A DNA stretch of 64,000 nucleotides from Paraburkholderia franconis (lineage in GTDB: Bacteria; Pseudomonadota; Gammaproteobacteria; Burkholderiales; Burkholderiaceae): the NCBI RefSeq assembly GCF_009362735.1, contig NZ_WHNP01000005.1, forward strand, positions 186,001 through 250,000. Reading direction: 5' to 3'. Below, piece after piece: positions 57,101-64,000 of this stretch. The notes beneath the pieces are model-generated. The model was not told where the DNA came from and did not search any database. It saw only the letters and a list, made by a program, of their open reading frames with translations. The number at the start of each line of letters is the position of its first letter. Position 1 is the stretch's first letter. Position numbers and translations under genes: made by a program.

Positions 57101-57721
57101 CAGTTGCAGGAAGCCGCTCCATGCGGACTGATCGGCTTCGGCGAAACTGTCCTGGGTCGTGTAGCGGCCGGCCGTGTCGAGCAGCACGGCATCGTCGGTG
57201 AACCACCAGTCGCAATTGCGCGTGCCGCCGACGCCGCCGACCGCCTGCTTGCCGAGCCGGTCCGCGAGCGGAAACTTGAGGCCCGAGTGCAGCAGCGCCG
57301 TCGTCTTGCCGGTGCCGGGCGCGCCGACGAACATGTACCAGGGCAACTGATACACATACTGGCTGCCGAAGCGCCCCTTGATGCGCGCCTTGCGCAGGAT
57401 TCCCATCGCTTCTTCGAAGCGCTGCTTGAGCGCGGCGACATCCGCTTCCGATTCCTTCTTGCCCGGCTGCGGCGTTGCTTCGGCGACCACGCGCGTGAAG
57501 CGCACGTTCGCGAGCCGCACGATCAGCCAGCGCACGCCCCAATAGAGCGCCCACAGCGCGAACAGCACGACGATCAGGATCCAGCGGCTCGTCGCGGTTT
57601 CGAGCGGCGCCTTGCCCGCGAACGCCAGCAACGGACCTTCGATCCACACGATCAACGCGAGCGCCAGCACGCCGAGGAACGTCAGCACGATCGGGCGCCT
57701 CAGCCAGCCAAAGAGTTTCAT
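54188..57721 (-). CDS. tssM: T6SS membrane complex protein TssM (IcmF)
   Basis: This 1177-residue inner-membrane scaffold of the T6SS has two N-terminal membrane helices (10-30 and 46-65), a cytoplasmic NTPase-like domain with Walker A GAPGTGKT (133-140), a third helix near 445, and a long periplasmic part ending in the IcmF C-terminal domain (MVFQWPSGKGTGQAHVDF). ATG 57721 begins MKLFGWLRRPIVLTFLGV. With TssL it forms the envelope-spanning complex. The stop overlaps tagF. Length and domains are complete. Confidence 0.96.
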   Translation of the reverse strand: MKLFGWLRRPIVLTFLGVLALALIVWIEGPLLAFAGKAPLETATSRWILIVVLFALWALYWGVRWLIVRLANVRFTRVVAEATPQPGKKESEADVAALKQRFEEAMGILRKARIKGRFGSQYVYQLPWYMFVGAPGTGKTTALLHSGLKFPLADRLGKQAVGGVGGTRNCDWWFTDDAVLLDTAGRYTTQDSFAEADQSAWSGFLQLLRKYRPRRPLNGVIVALSVQDLLQLSDTQRAVQAGAVRERLKELYARLGMRFPVYVVVTKCDLLAGFAEFFDDLGRDEREQVWGMTFPYVAHGAPDEALASFPGEFAGLEKQLQARVLRRMQQETDTRRRALVYGFPQQFAGLENVLTSFLQETFSTSRFDEAALLRGVYFTSGTQEGRPIDRVMSAVAAALGLQRQVVLPDPASGRAYFITRLLRDVIFQEAGLAGTNPKLERRRTWLQRIALALIGLAVVIALVLFFISYQRNRAYIADVQQHVTTLQKLAQNTRPGDDPLALLPLLNAARDLPGGYADRDRSVPWLSRLGLYQGDKLGLEAQASYRRLLKQTLLPLVVRRMEEELRRGDANNPDFQYEVLRAYLMLGDASHFDADSVRLWADIDWRRGPLRDASDDQRNDIDGHLAALFQPAQFDASLPLDKNLIAQARTNLAKMPLAQRMFNRVARDLEQAKLPEFSVAAAGGRNATLVLVRKSGAPLTRGVSGAYTRAGYQKFGQLRDAAVIDVARDDWVLGREESVLTPNGIDDLKSAMTRLYYDEYIRQWDALLADVDVVPFDGVEKGARVANLLAAPDSPLRALMLAAAQETTLGTVKTGGSLAGQGVAALGNKLDAVKKRLESALGNQPDEAPPPTAQVNPVDAHFQALHDLAGKPGAAGPVPLDTQLAALKDAASYLEAADSARKQGLPAPPGDALNKLKLAAQGAPAPLANVADDIANGGSMLMIGGERARLNALWQANVAQICRQALDGRYPLVRGSTRDAASDDFGRLLGPGGLIDDFFQKNLAMLVDMSGPQWRWRNGADSLGIPQDVLAQFQRAAQIRDAFFRAGGRDVSVRFSLKVLDIDPAIDHATIDIDGQQLVAAHVDQSMVFQWPSGKGTGQAHVDFEPSGDASAPRADGPWALLHLVDDARLQPTAQADRFKMTFDSDGRTLVLQLDASSVTNPFRRGIFDQFRCPDRL

Positions 57722-57773
57722 GGGCGATGACCCTCGCAGTGTTGCGTGCATTGCGTGCATATGGCGAACGAAG

Positions 57774-59063
57774 TCACGATGCCGCCCCCGGCGCAAGAAT
57801 GGTGATGTCGACACGGCGGTTCTTCGCGCGGTTTGCCGGCGTGTCGTTGGGCGCGATCGGCTCGGTGTCGCCGCGGCCTTCGGCAGTGAAGCGGCCAGGC
57901 GACCCCGCGCGCGCGGCGAGCATGTCCTTCACGACATCGGCGCGCGCCTGCGACAGGTGCCAGTTCGACGGAAAGCGCGCGGACAGCAGACGCTGGTTGT
58001 CCGTGTGCCCCGCGACGACGACATTGCCCGGCACATCCTTCAGCGCATCGCCGATACGCTGGATCAACGTCAGATAGCTCGACGTGAGCTCCGCGCTGCC
58101 CGATGCGAAGAGCCCGTCGCCGTTGATCTCGACGATCGTCCTGTCCGGCTTTTCGGCAACGCGCACGAGCCCCTGGGCAATCTCGGGCGCGAGGAATTGC
58201 GACAGCTTCGGCGCAAGCGCGGGCGGCGGCGCGGCCTTCGCGGCAGCGAGCGGCGGCGGCGCGACGCGCACGCCGTGCAACGCGGCGAACACGCGATCCG
58301 ACTCGTCGTTCAGGCGCAGGCTCAACACCAGATGCACGCCGACGAGCAGCACGCACGCGACAGCCGCCGCGACCCACAGCGGCACCAGTTGCAGCAGCGG
58401 CTTGCGCTCGGCCTTGACGGGCAGCCAGTGCACCGACAGGTCGCGTTCGGCAGCGCCGCGTTGCGAGCGGATCATCGTTTCGAGCCGTTCGCGGATCGTG
58501 TCGAGTTGCGTGCGTCCGCCGTCGATCAACCTGTAACGGCCCTCGAAGCCGAGCCCGAGAATCACATAGATCAGTTCGAGCACGTCGACATTCGCGGCGG
58601 GATTCTGCGCGAGCCGCTGCAGGATCAGGAAGAAGCGCTCGCCACCCGACGCCTCGTTGTGAAACGTCACCAGCAGGCTGCGGCTCGCCCACATGCCCGC
58701 GCCCCACGGCGTGCTCGCAATCGACTCGTCGAGAAACGTGCACAGGCAATAGCGCGATGCGCCGAGCTTCTCGTCGTCGATGCCGCTTGCGCGCCCCTGC
58801 GTCTCGAACGTGCGCATCATCTGGATCAGTTGAGTGCGCAACTCTTCGACGTTCGGATGCGTCGGCAACTGGCGCAGCGGCACGGCCAGTTCGAGCAGCG
58901 GATTGGCCGCGCGCAGCAGCGGATTGAGGCCGCCCGCGTTCGGCGCGATGGGCGCCGCGCTCGCCGCAGCCGCCATGAATGCGGCACGCGCGCCGCCCGG
59001 CGTCGGGATCAGGATCGTCGCGCCGGGATCGTCGAGCGGGCCGCGCGGTTCATCTGGAGTCAC
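57774..59063 (-). CDS. tssL: T6SS protein TssL with C-terminal OmpA domain
   Basis: This 429-residue membrane-complex protein starts at GTG 59063, preceded by GAGGA, giving a sensible 17-bp gap after tssK. The DotU domain covers about 30-220 (NPLLRAANPLLELAVPLRQL; CTFLDESIASTPWG), then one membrane helix (VPLWVAAAVACVLLVGVHLV), and a periplasmic OmpA domain (VVAGHTDNQRLLSARFPSNW; KNRRVDITI). This is the extended TssL type that binds peptidoglycan itself. Confidence 0.95.
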   Translation of the reverse strand: MTPDEPRGPLDDPGATILIPTPGGARAAFMAAAASAAPIAPNAGGLNPLLRAANPLLELAVPLRQLPTHPNVEELRTQLIQMMRTFETQGRASGIDDEKLGASRYCLCTFLDESIASTPWGAGMWASRSLLVTFHNEASGGERFFLILQRLAQNPAANVDVLELIYVILGLGFEGRYRLIDGGRTQLDTIRERLETMIRSQRGAAERDLSVHWLPVKAERKPLLQLVPLWVAAAVACVLLVGVHLVLSLRLNDESDRVFAALHGVRVAPPPLAAAKAAPPPALAPKLSQFLAPEIAQGLVRVAEKPDRTIVEINGDGLFASGSAELTSSYLTLIQRIGDALKDVPGNVVVAGHTDNQRLLSARFPSNWHLSQARADVVKDMLAARAGSPGRFTAEGRGDTEPIAPNDTPANRAKNRRVDITILAPGAAS

Positions 59064-59080
59064 GGTGTCAGTCCTCGATT

Positions 59081-60415
59081 TCAGCGTCGGATGGCCCAAA
59101 ACTCCATCGCCAGCCCCGGGAATTCGCCCGCGACGTGCAACGCCATGCCGGCGGAGGTCGCGAACTGCTTCCACAATTCATTGCCGCGATCGAGCTCGAA
59201 GTACGTGAACCCCGCATGAAACGGCAACTGGCGTGGCGCGACGGGCAGCGCGCGCAGTCCGACGCCGGGCAACTGCAGGTTCACGAGATCGCGAATGCGC
59301 TCGATCGGTCCGATCTTCACTTGCGGCGCAAAGCCCGTCAGGATGTTTTCCGCGGGCATCTGCGCACGCACGGCCAGCACGAACATCGCCGACGCGAACA
59401 GGTTCTTGTCCGGCACGAGCGCCACGCGCAGGCCGAACTTGCGCTCTTCGAGCGGAATCGGCACCGCGTGCGGGTCCATCACCATGCTGAGCGACGCGCG
59501 CAGATCATCGATCACGGGCGCGAACGTTTCCTTGAGCCGGTCGTGCCGGTACACGGGATACGCGGGCGGGCGCTTCGTCTGCTGGCTGAACGTGGCGAGC
59601 TCGCCCGCAAGCTGCAACGCAATCGCGTACAGCGTTTCCGGATGCAGCCCCGTCATCGTCGACAGATGCGCGGCAAGCGGCTCGTGCCGGTTGATCAGTT
59701 GCAGCAAGAGGAAATCCGCCACTTCCGCGACGCCCGTCACGCCAGGCTGCGCGAGACGCGCGGCCAGCGCTTCGCCGCGCTGATGCAGCAGGCCGACGAG
59801 ATCGTCGACGAACGCGGCGAGCCGGCGCGCCACGCGATAGTCGAGACTCGGCGGGCTGTAGTCGCCTTCGAGCACGACGCGGTTATCCGGCAAGCGCTCG
59901 ACGACGCGCGCGACGCCCAGCACCGCATACGCATTCGCCACATCGGGTTCGAGCGCGAGCCGCACGCGCAGCTTGCCGATCTGCATCAGCGCCGGCGCGG
60001 CATTCGGATCGTTGCTGTCGACGACTTCCAGTTCGGATACGTGGTGCCGCGCGAAGTTTTCTTCGCTCCCGTCGTTGCCCGTTTCGGCGATGCCCGGTCT
60101 GCGCACCGGCAGCGCGAGCGCGATCAACGTATTGCGCGTGCCTTCGGGAATATCGAGCGGCTCGGGCAGATCGTCGTCGGCGGGCAGATTGAACGGCGTG
60201 CCATCGGGCATCACGCCCGCGCACGACAGCAGCGCGACCTTGCCGAGCTTGAGCAGCTGTTCGTCGATTTCGAGCGCCGTCAGCCCCCAGCTATACGGAC
60301 GCAGTCCTGCAGCCCGCGTTTCCAGTTGCGTCTGCAAATAGCGGTCGTGCTGCTGCAGATGCTGTGGCTGCAGGAACATCCCCTCCGACCAGATGACTTT
60401 GCTGTTCCAGGACAT
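59081..60415 (-). CDS. tssK: T6SS baseplate protein TssK
   Basis: This 444-residue cytoplasmic baseplate component (ImpJ/VasE family) links the baseplate to the TssL-TssM complex. It opens KVIWSEGMFLQPQHLQQHDR, the family signature, followed by GLTALEIDEQLL. The C-terminus contains GVGLRALPVAPRQLPFHAGF. ATG 60415 is 42 bp after the FHA gene's stop. Length is typical. Confidence 0.96.
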   Translation of the reverse strand: MSWNSKVIWSEGMFLQPQHLQQHDRYLQTQLETRAAGLRPYSWGLTALEIDEQLLKLGKVALLSCAGVMPDGTPFNLPADDDLPEPLDIPEGTRNTLIALALPVRRPGIAETGNDGSEENFARHHVSELEVVDSNDPNAAPALMQIGKLRVRLALEPDVANAYAVLGVARVVERLPDNRVVLEGDYSPPSLDYRVARRLAAFVDDLVGLLHQRGEALAARLAQPGVTGVAEVADFLLLQLINRHEPLAAHLSTMTGLHPETLYAIALQLAGELATFSQQTKRPPAYPVYRHDRLKETFAPVIDDLRASLSMVMDPHAVPIPLEERKFGLRVALVPDKNLFASAMFVLAVRAQMPAENILTGFAPQVKIGPIERIRDLVNLQLPGVGLRALPVAPRQLPFHAGFTYFELDRGNELWKQFATSAGMALHVAGEFPGLAMEFWAIRR

Positions 60416-60457
60416 GTTTGTCGTCGCTTGCTAGTGGCGTTCTCGTGGCGAAAATGA

Positions 60458-62269
60458 TCAGCGCTTGTCTGACGGGTCTGTCTTGCCGTTCTTGCGCGCG
60501 GCGCGCAGCGCATCGATCTGCGCCTCGTACGCGTCGTTGAACGCGTTGCCGAACAGTCGCTGGAAGTCGTCCTGCGCCTCGCGCGCGACGCTCTCATGTC
60601 GTTCGACAAACAGGTCCCACAGTTTTGCCTTGCGGTTGGACAGCACCTTGTCGATCACGCCGCCCTCCTTCAACTGCGCCTCGATCGTGGCGGGATCGAA
60701 ACGCGCGAGCACTTCCGCGAGCGCCGCGCGCATGCCGACGATCACGGCCAGCTCGTGTGACTCGATGTCGTCGAACGCGCGCTCCAGCGCCTGCGCCGGC
60801 GACAGATAACCGGCGCCGCGGCCCGTCAGCATCTGCGCGAGCGCGCTGTCGACATCGGGGAAAAACTTCAGCGGGTTGTTGTCTCGCGCGACGATCAGCG
60901 TGACGTCGAGACGCGCCTCGCGACGCGTCATCGAGCGCGCGCGCAGCACGGCCATCGTGCCGCGCAGCGCATCGCGCAACATCGCGCCGACGAGACGCGC
61001 AAGATCAGCGGGCGGAAGATTGGGCGCGCGCGAAGGATCGAGGCCGAGTCCTTCGAGCAGCGCGGCGTATGCGTCGGCCGATGCTTGCGGAGCGCGCGGT
61101 GCTTCGTGTTCATTCGATGGCGCGGGTGCGGGTGCTGGCGCGTGTGCAGGCATCGCGGCAGTGGTCGCGGCAGATGCAGGCGATGGCGCGGGCGTTGGCG
61201 CTTGCTGTTCGACCGTGGCTGCCCGCACCGCCTCACGCGCGACAGGAGCAGGCGCGGGGACGGGCGCGACCTCGGTGGGGTCTTCGAGAAGCTCTCGCTG
61301 TGCGGGCTGCGCGAGCAAATCATCGAATGGCGTCGCTGGGCCACTCGCGGCGGCATCGTCGAGCAGACTGGCTGGCAAGCCCGTCGGTCCCTGTTGCGAT
61401 ACGGGTGCAGGTGCGTGGCCGGGCGCGGCAGGCGTTGCAGTCTGATCCGGATGCGCCGAAGCGGACGCAAACGCCTGCGCGGGCGGCGGTGCAAACAGCG
61501 GCGATGCAGGCGCGGCCACGGCAGGCGCTCCGCCGGGACGCGGCGACGACTCCCATTGCGCGAGCGCGTCCGCGAGCGGATCGTAGTCGGCGGGAATGCC
61601 TCCCGGCGACGCAGCCGGCGCTGTGAACGAACCGGACGAACCCGCCACGCCAGGCGACACGGGCGACACGGGCGGCACGGGCGGCACGAGAGGCACGGAC
61701 GCCACGGGCGCGGAAAACGCCTGAAACTCCGGCGCCACATGATCGCTTTCAGAGCCTATATAGCGCGGCCCCGTCGCAACCGGCTTGCGCTCGCCGAAGG
61801 CGGGCTGTCCGAGCGGATCGAGCGCGCCGAGGCCGAACGGATCGCCTTGCGCGTCGGCGGGCGACGGTTCGCCGAGCACTTTCACGGCCGCCAGCGGATC
61901 GGGCAACCCCGTCGTGCTGCGCGCGCCCGTCGCGCGTTCGCCGATCGACACTTCGAGCATGTACGTGCCGATCATCAGCCGGTCGCCGCTCGCGAGCCGG
62001 GCCTCGCGCGTGCCGCCGAGCGCGCGCTGATTCAGCACGCTCGGATTGCTGCCGAGATCGCACAACAGATACTCGCCGTCACGAAACTCGATGCGCGCAT
62101 GCACACGCGAAATCGCGCGCTGCTGGTCGGGCAAGACCAGCGTGCAGTCGGTTGCACGTCCAATGGTGCCGCCCGCCGTGCCGAACTCGACCGCAATCGG
62201 CTCGGCAACAGGCTCGTCATTGAAGCGCGCGACGCGCAACGAAAGAACCGGATTGCTCACCTCTATCAT
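60458..62269 (-). CDS. tagH: FHA-domain T6SS protein (TagH/Fha type)
   Basis: This 603-residue protein has an N-terminal FHA domain (about 20-105; GTIGRATDCTLVLPDQQRAI, then SRVHARIEF and GSNPSVLNQ) that binds phosphothreonine partners. The centre is a long Pro/Ala-rich linker with repeated VSP/VPP and APAPAP units, likely disordered. The C-terminal type VI FHA domain (from about 410) shows RARSMTRREARLDVTLIVAR and NPLKFFPDVDSALAQM. The protein transmits threonine-phosphorylation signals to the secretion machinery; TagF is its usual antagonist. No PpkA/PppA gene lies in this window. Confidence 0.93.
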   Translation of the reverse strand: MIEVSNPVLSLRVARFNDEPVAEPIAVEFGTAGGTIGRATDCTLVLPDQQRAISRVHARIEFRDGEYLLCDLGSNPSVLNQRALGGTREARLASGDRLMIGTYMLEVSIGERATGARSTTGLPDPLAAVKVLGEPSPADAQGDPFGLGALDPLGQPAFGERKPVATGPRYIGSESDHVAPEFQAFSAPVASVPLVPPVPPVSPVSPGVAGSSGSFTAPAASPGGIPADYDPLADALAQWESSPRPGGAPAVAAPASPLFAPPPAQAFASASAHPDQTATPAAPGHAPAPVSQQGPTGLPASLLDDAAASGPATPFDDLLAQPAQRELLEDPTEVAPVPAPAPVAREAVRAATVEQQAPTPAPSPASAATTAAMPAHAPAPAPAPSNEHEAPRAPQASADAYAALLEGLGLDPSRAPNLPPADLARLVGAMLRDALRGTMAVLRARSMTRREARLDVTLIVARDNNPLKFFPDVDSALAQMLTGRGAGYLSPAQALERAFDDIESHELAVIVGMRAALAEVLARFDPATIEAQLKEGGVIDKVLSNRKAKLWDLFVERHESVAREAQDDFQRLFGNAFNDAYEAQIDALRAARKNGKTDPSDKR

Positions 62270-62280
62270 CCCCTTGGCGT

Positions 62281-62422
62281 GTCGACCAGAGTTGGCGCTT
62301 TAGCGCCTACTCTGGTCCCATGCACAGCGGTCGACCAGAGTTGGCGCTTTAGCTGTCGGCTGGAGTTAGTGCTTTAGCACTTACTCCAGCCCCATGCAGA
62401 GCACCTGCTCTGATCCCATGCA
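62281..62422. repeat. REP-like hairpin repeats between vgrG and tagH
   Basis: There are two complete and two partial related units. Unit A has outer arms GACCAGAGT (62284-62292) and ACTCTGGTC (62309-62317) enclosing GGCGCT/AGCGCC with a TT loop. Unit C has outer arms GGCTGGAGT (62358-62366) and ACTCCAGCC (62383-62391) enclosing AGTGCT/AGCACT, again with TT. Both have the same T-T mismatch and are followed by CCCCATGCA or CCCATGCA. Partial copies occupy 62330-62353 and 62401-62422. No T-tract follows, so they are not simple terminators. Confidence 0.9.
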
Positions 62423-62443
62423 AATCATCCACGCATCCCGTCA

Positions 62444-64000
62444 TCACTTGAGCTTCTTCGTGCCATCATCAGCGTCCTTCGGATCAGTAGGCGCAGTGGG
62501 CGACGAGCCGCTGCCCGACCCGGCCGAGCCGCCCGAATTCAGCAGGATCGGCGTGCCCGACACCGCGACACTCGCCGGCCCCACCACGACGAACGCGCCC
62601 CCTGCCTTGAGCGTGATGCTCGCGCCCGCTTCGATCACGACATTCATGCCCGCCTTGATATGGATGTTCATGCCCGCATCGATCGCATAGTCCATCCCGA
62701 CTTTTTCCTGCAACTTCTGGCTGACGTTCAGCGAATCGTTGCCCTGCACTTTCGCGTTGCGATCGCCCGTCACGCTGTCGTGCCGCGCACCCGTCACCGC
62801 GACGAATTCATTGCCCGTCACCTTCAGATGCCGGTCATTGCCGACGTTGGTCAGCATGTCGTTCTTGATCCACGTTTCGTGGTCTTTTTCCGCGTGGAAG
62901 AACAGTTGCTCGCTGCCCTTTGTATCGTCGAAGCGCATTTCGTTGAACCCGCCGCCGCCTTTGGTCGAATTGCTCTTGAGCGTGGAGAGTGCGGCGTTCG
63001 CCGGCAGGTCATACGGCGGCATCGTGTTCGCGTTGTACACGCAGCCTGTGACGAGCGGCCGGTCGGGATCGCCTTCGATGAAATCGACGAGCACTTCCTG
63101 GCCGATGCGCGGAATGAAGAACGTGCCCCAGCGCTTGCCCGCCCAGTCGTGCGACACGCGCACCCAGCAGCGCTTCATTCTCGCGGCCGCATCGGCGGGC
63201 GGCGCGAACTGCTCCCAGTGAAACTGCACCTTGATGCGGCCGTACTTGTCGGTGAGAATCTCGTCGCCGTCGGGTCCGACCACCATCGCGGTCTGCGGCC
63301 CCGCGACGACGGGGCGCGGCGTGATGCGTTCGGCACGAAACTGGTTTTCCTTGCGCAGCGCGGTAAAGCTGCAATCGAAGAACGGCAGCGCGCGCCTGTC
63401 GTCGCGGTTGTGGTTACGGTTGTCGTCGCGGTTATCGTTCCGGTTGTCGTTATAGGTCGATACGTACGTGTCGGAATTGATTTCGTAGTCGGCGCTGACC
63501 ACCAGATAGTCGTGGTTCTGCGCATCGCACGCGTGGCCTTGCAGCCCGAACAGACCGCCCGGCCACACGCCGCGCGCGCTCGAACGTCCGCTGATGCTGT
63601 CGTTGCGGGCCTGGCGAATCTCCACGCCGACTTTCGCGTAACGGTCGCCGTCGCCGGACTGGATATGGCCGCTCAGATGCTCCTGCATCGTGTACACGGG
63701 CGGATCGTAGACCTTCGGCCGCGTCGCGCGCGACAGCAGCCCTTGCTGGTTGCTCGACGACGGCTTTTCGAAGTCGTATTCATTGACCTCGTACTTGCCC
63801 GTCTGCAGCTCAGCCCCCGACGACCACTGATAGACGCACTCCTTCTCGTGGCCCGGCTCATACCAGCCGTCATAGGCGATCGTCGCGTAGTGATCGATCG
63901 ACGTATGCACGTCCGCCGAATCCGTCATCACGAGCGTGTGCTTGCCGCTCTTGTGCTCGAAGTAGTAGTAGATGCCCTCGTGCTCCATCAGCCGGCTGAC
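62444..64000 (-). CDS. vgrG: T6SS spike protein VgrG, N-terminus outside window
   Basis: The 518 visible residues start inside the first gp27-like domain (SRLMEHEGIYYYFEH) and run to the stop at 62444. The gp5-like OB-fold region reads DKYGRIKVQFHWEQF and WGTFFIPRIGQEVLVDFIEG, followed by the beta-helix (NVGNDRHLKVTGNEF; AGMNIHIKAGMNVVIEAG). The C-terminus is a short Gly/Ser tail, with no extra enzymatic domain. An unusual run of NDNR/DDNR repeats is inserted before PFFDCSFTAL. It is the first visible gene of the T6SS run here and probably carries effectors on its tip. Confidence 0.95.
   Translation of the reverse strand, partial: VSRLMEHEGIYYYFEHKSGKHTLVMTDSADVHTSIDHYATIAYDGWYEPGHEKECVYQWSSGAELQTGKYEVNEYDFEKPSSSNQQGLLSRATRPKVYDPPVYTMQEHLSGHIQSGDGDRYAKVGVEIRQARNDSISGRSSARGVWPGGLFGLQGHACDAQNHDYLVVSADYEINSDTYVSTYNDNRNDNRDDNRNHNRDDRRALPFFDCSFTALRKENQFRAERITPRPVVAGPQTAMVVGPDGDEILTDKYGRIKVQFHWEQFAPPADAAARMKRCWVRVSHDWAGKRWGTFFIPRIGQEVLVDFIEGDPDRPLVTGCVYNANTMPPYDLPANAALSTLKSNSTKGGGGFNEMRFDDTKGSEQLFFHAEKDHETWIKNDMLTNVGNDRHLKVTGNEFVAVTGARHDSVTGDRNAKVQGNDSLNVSQKLQEKVGMDYAIDAGMNIHIKAGMNVVIEAGASITLKAGGAFVVVGPASVAVSGTPILLNSGGSAGSGSGSSPTAPTDPKDADDGTKKLK

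Noticed and set aside
62281-62422. Hairpins as ordinary intrinsic terminators
   Set aside because: No T-tract follows the stems on either strand and several related copies occur in a row.

Overview
The window is GC-rich, densely coded chromosomal DNA of a Burkholderia or Paraburkholderia type betaproteobacterium. This is inferred from gene content (monomeric NADP isocitrate dehydrogenase, MarR/FUSC/DUF1656/HlyD/NodT efflux operon, vgrG-FHA-tssK-tssL-tssM-tagF secretion cluster) and from strong G/C bias at third codon positions. No rRNA, tRNA or CRISPR array was found. Most of the window is ordinary metabolic and regulatory sequence. The accessory part runs from about 44.6 to 53.4 kb.

Layout. 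1-3662: a left-truncated CcdA/DsbD-like membrane protein and a Tat-exported MsrB on the minus strand, divergent from an OmpR-type two-component pair. 4119-7051: a PotD-like periplasmic binding protein followed 2 bp later by a membrane diguanylate cyclase, an arrangement that recalls the polyamine-sensing NspS-MbaA pair. 8852-15821: a beta-glucoside or glucose utilisation locus (GH1 glucosidase, complete sugar ABC importer, LacI regulator) with a perfect 16-bp palindromic operator before the first gene. 15925-19470: thioesterase, succinate-semialdehyde-type dehydrogenase, two small proteins. 19546-24879: a LysR regulator divergent from an aromatic aminotransferase, class II aldolase, ketopantoate-reductase-like protein and cytochrome P450. 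24922-32339: serine/threonine ammonia-lyase, ABC exporter, squalene/phytoene synthase-like protein, DOPA dioxygenase-like protein, stand-alone ODP protein, GST, DUF899 protein. 33020-39099: secreted metallo-beta-lactamase-fold protein, icd, MFS transporter, alpha/beta hydrolase. 39141-44568: aae-type efflux operon with its MarR regulator.

44569-50560 is a scarred, gene-poor segment. It holds a phosphoribosyltransferase gene broken by what looks like a one-base deletion, a Pro/Asp low-complexity remnant, an intact DrmB (DUF1998) gene, only the C-terminal third or less of DrmA, and an IS3-family transposase fragment fused directly to that drmA stub. This is best read as a decayed DISARM-type defence locus.

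50573-64000 is the distal part of a type VI secretion (T6SS) operon read right to left: vgrG (cut by the window edge), FHA protein, tssK, tssL with OmpA domain, tssM, tagF, OmpA-like protein. Three small genes follow that are good effector or accessory candidates: an HELGH zincin with a signal peptide, a cytidine-deaminase-fold protein (HAE...CxxC) and a protein with a Cys-His-Asp triad. Between vgrG and the FHA gene lie hairpin repeats whose stems differ by compensatory changes. Function assignments rest on motifs and neighbourhood only; no database search was possible.
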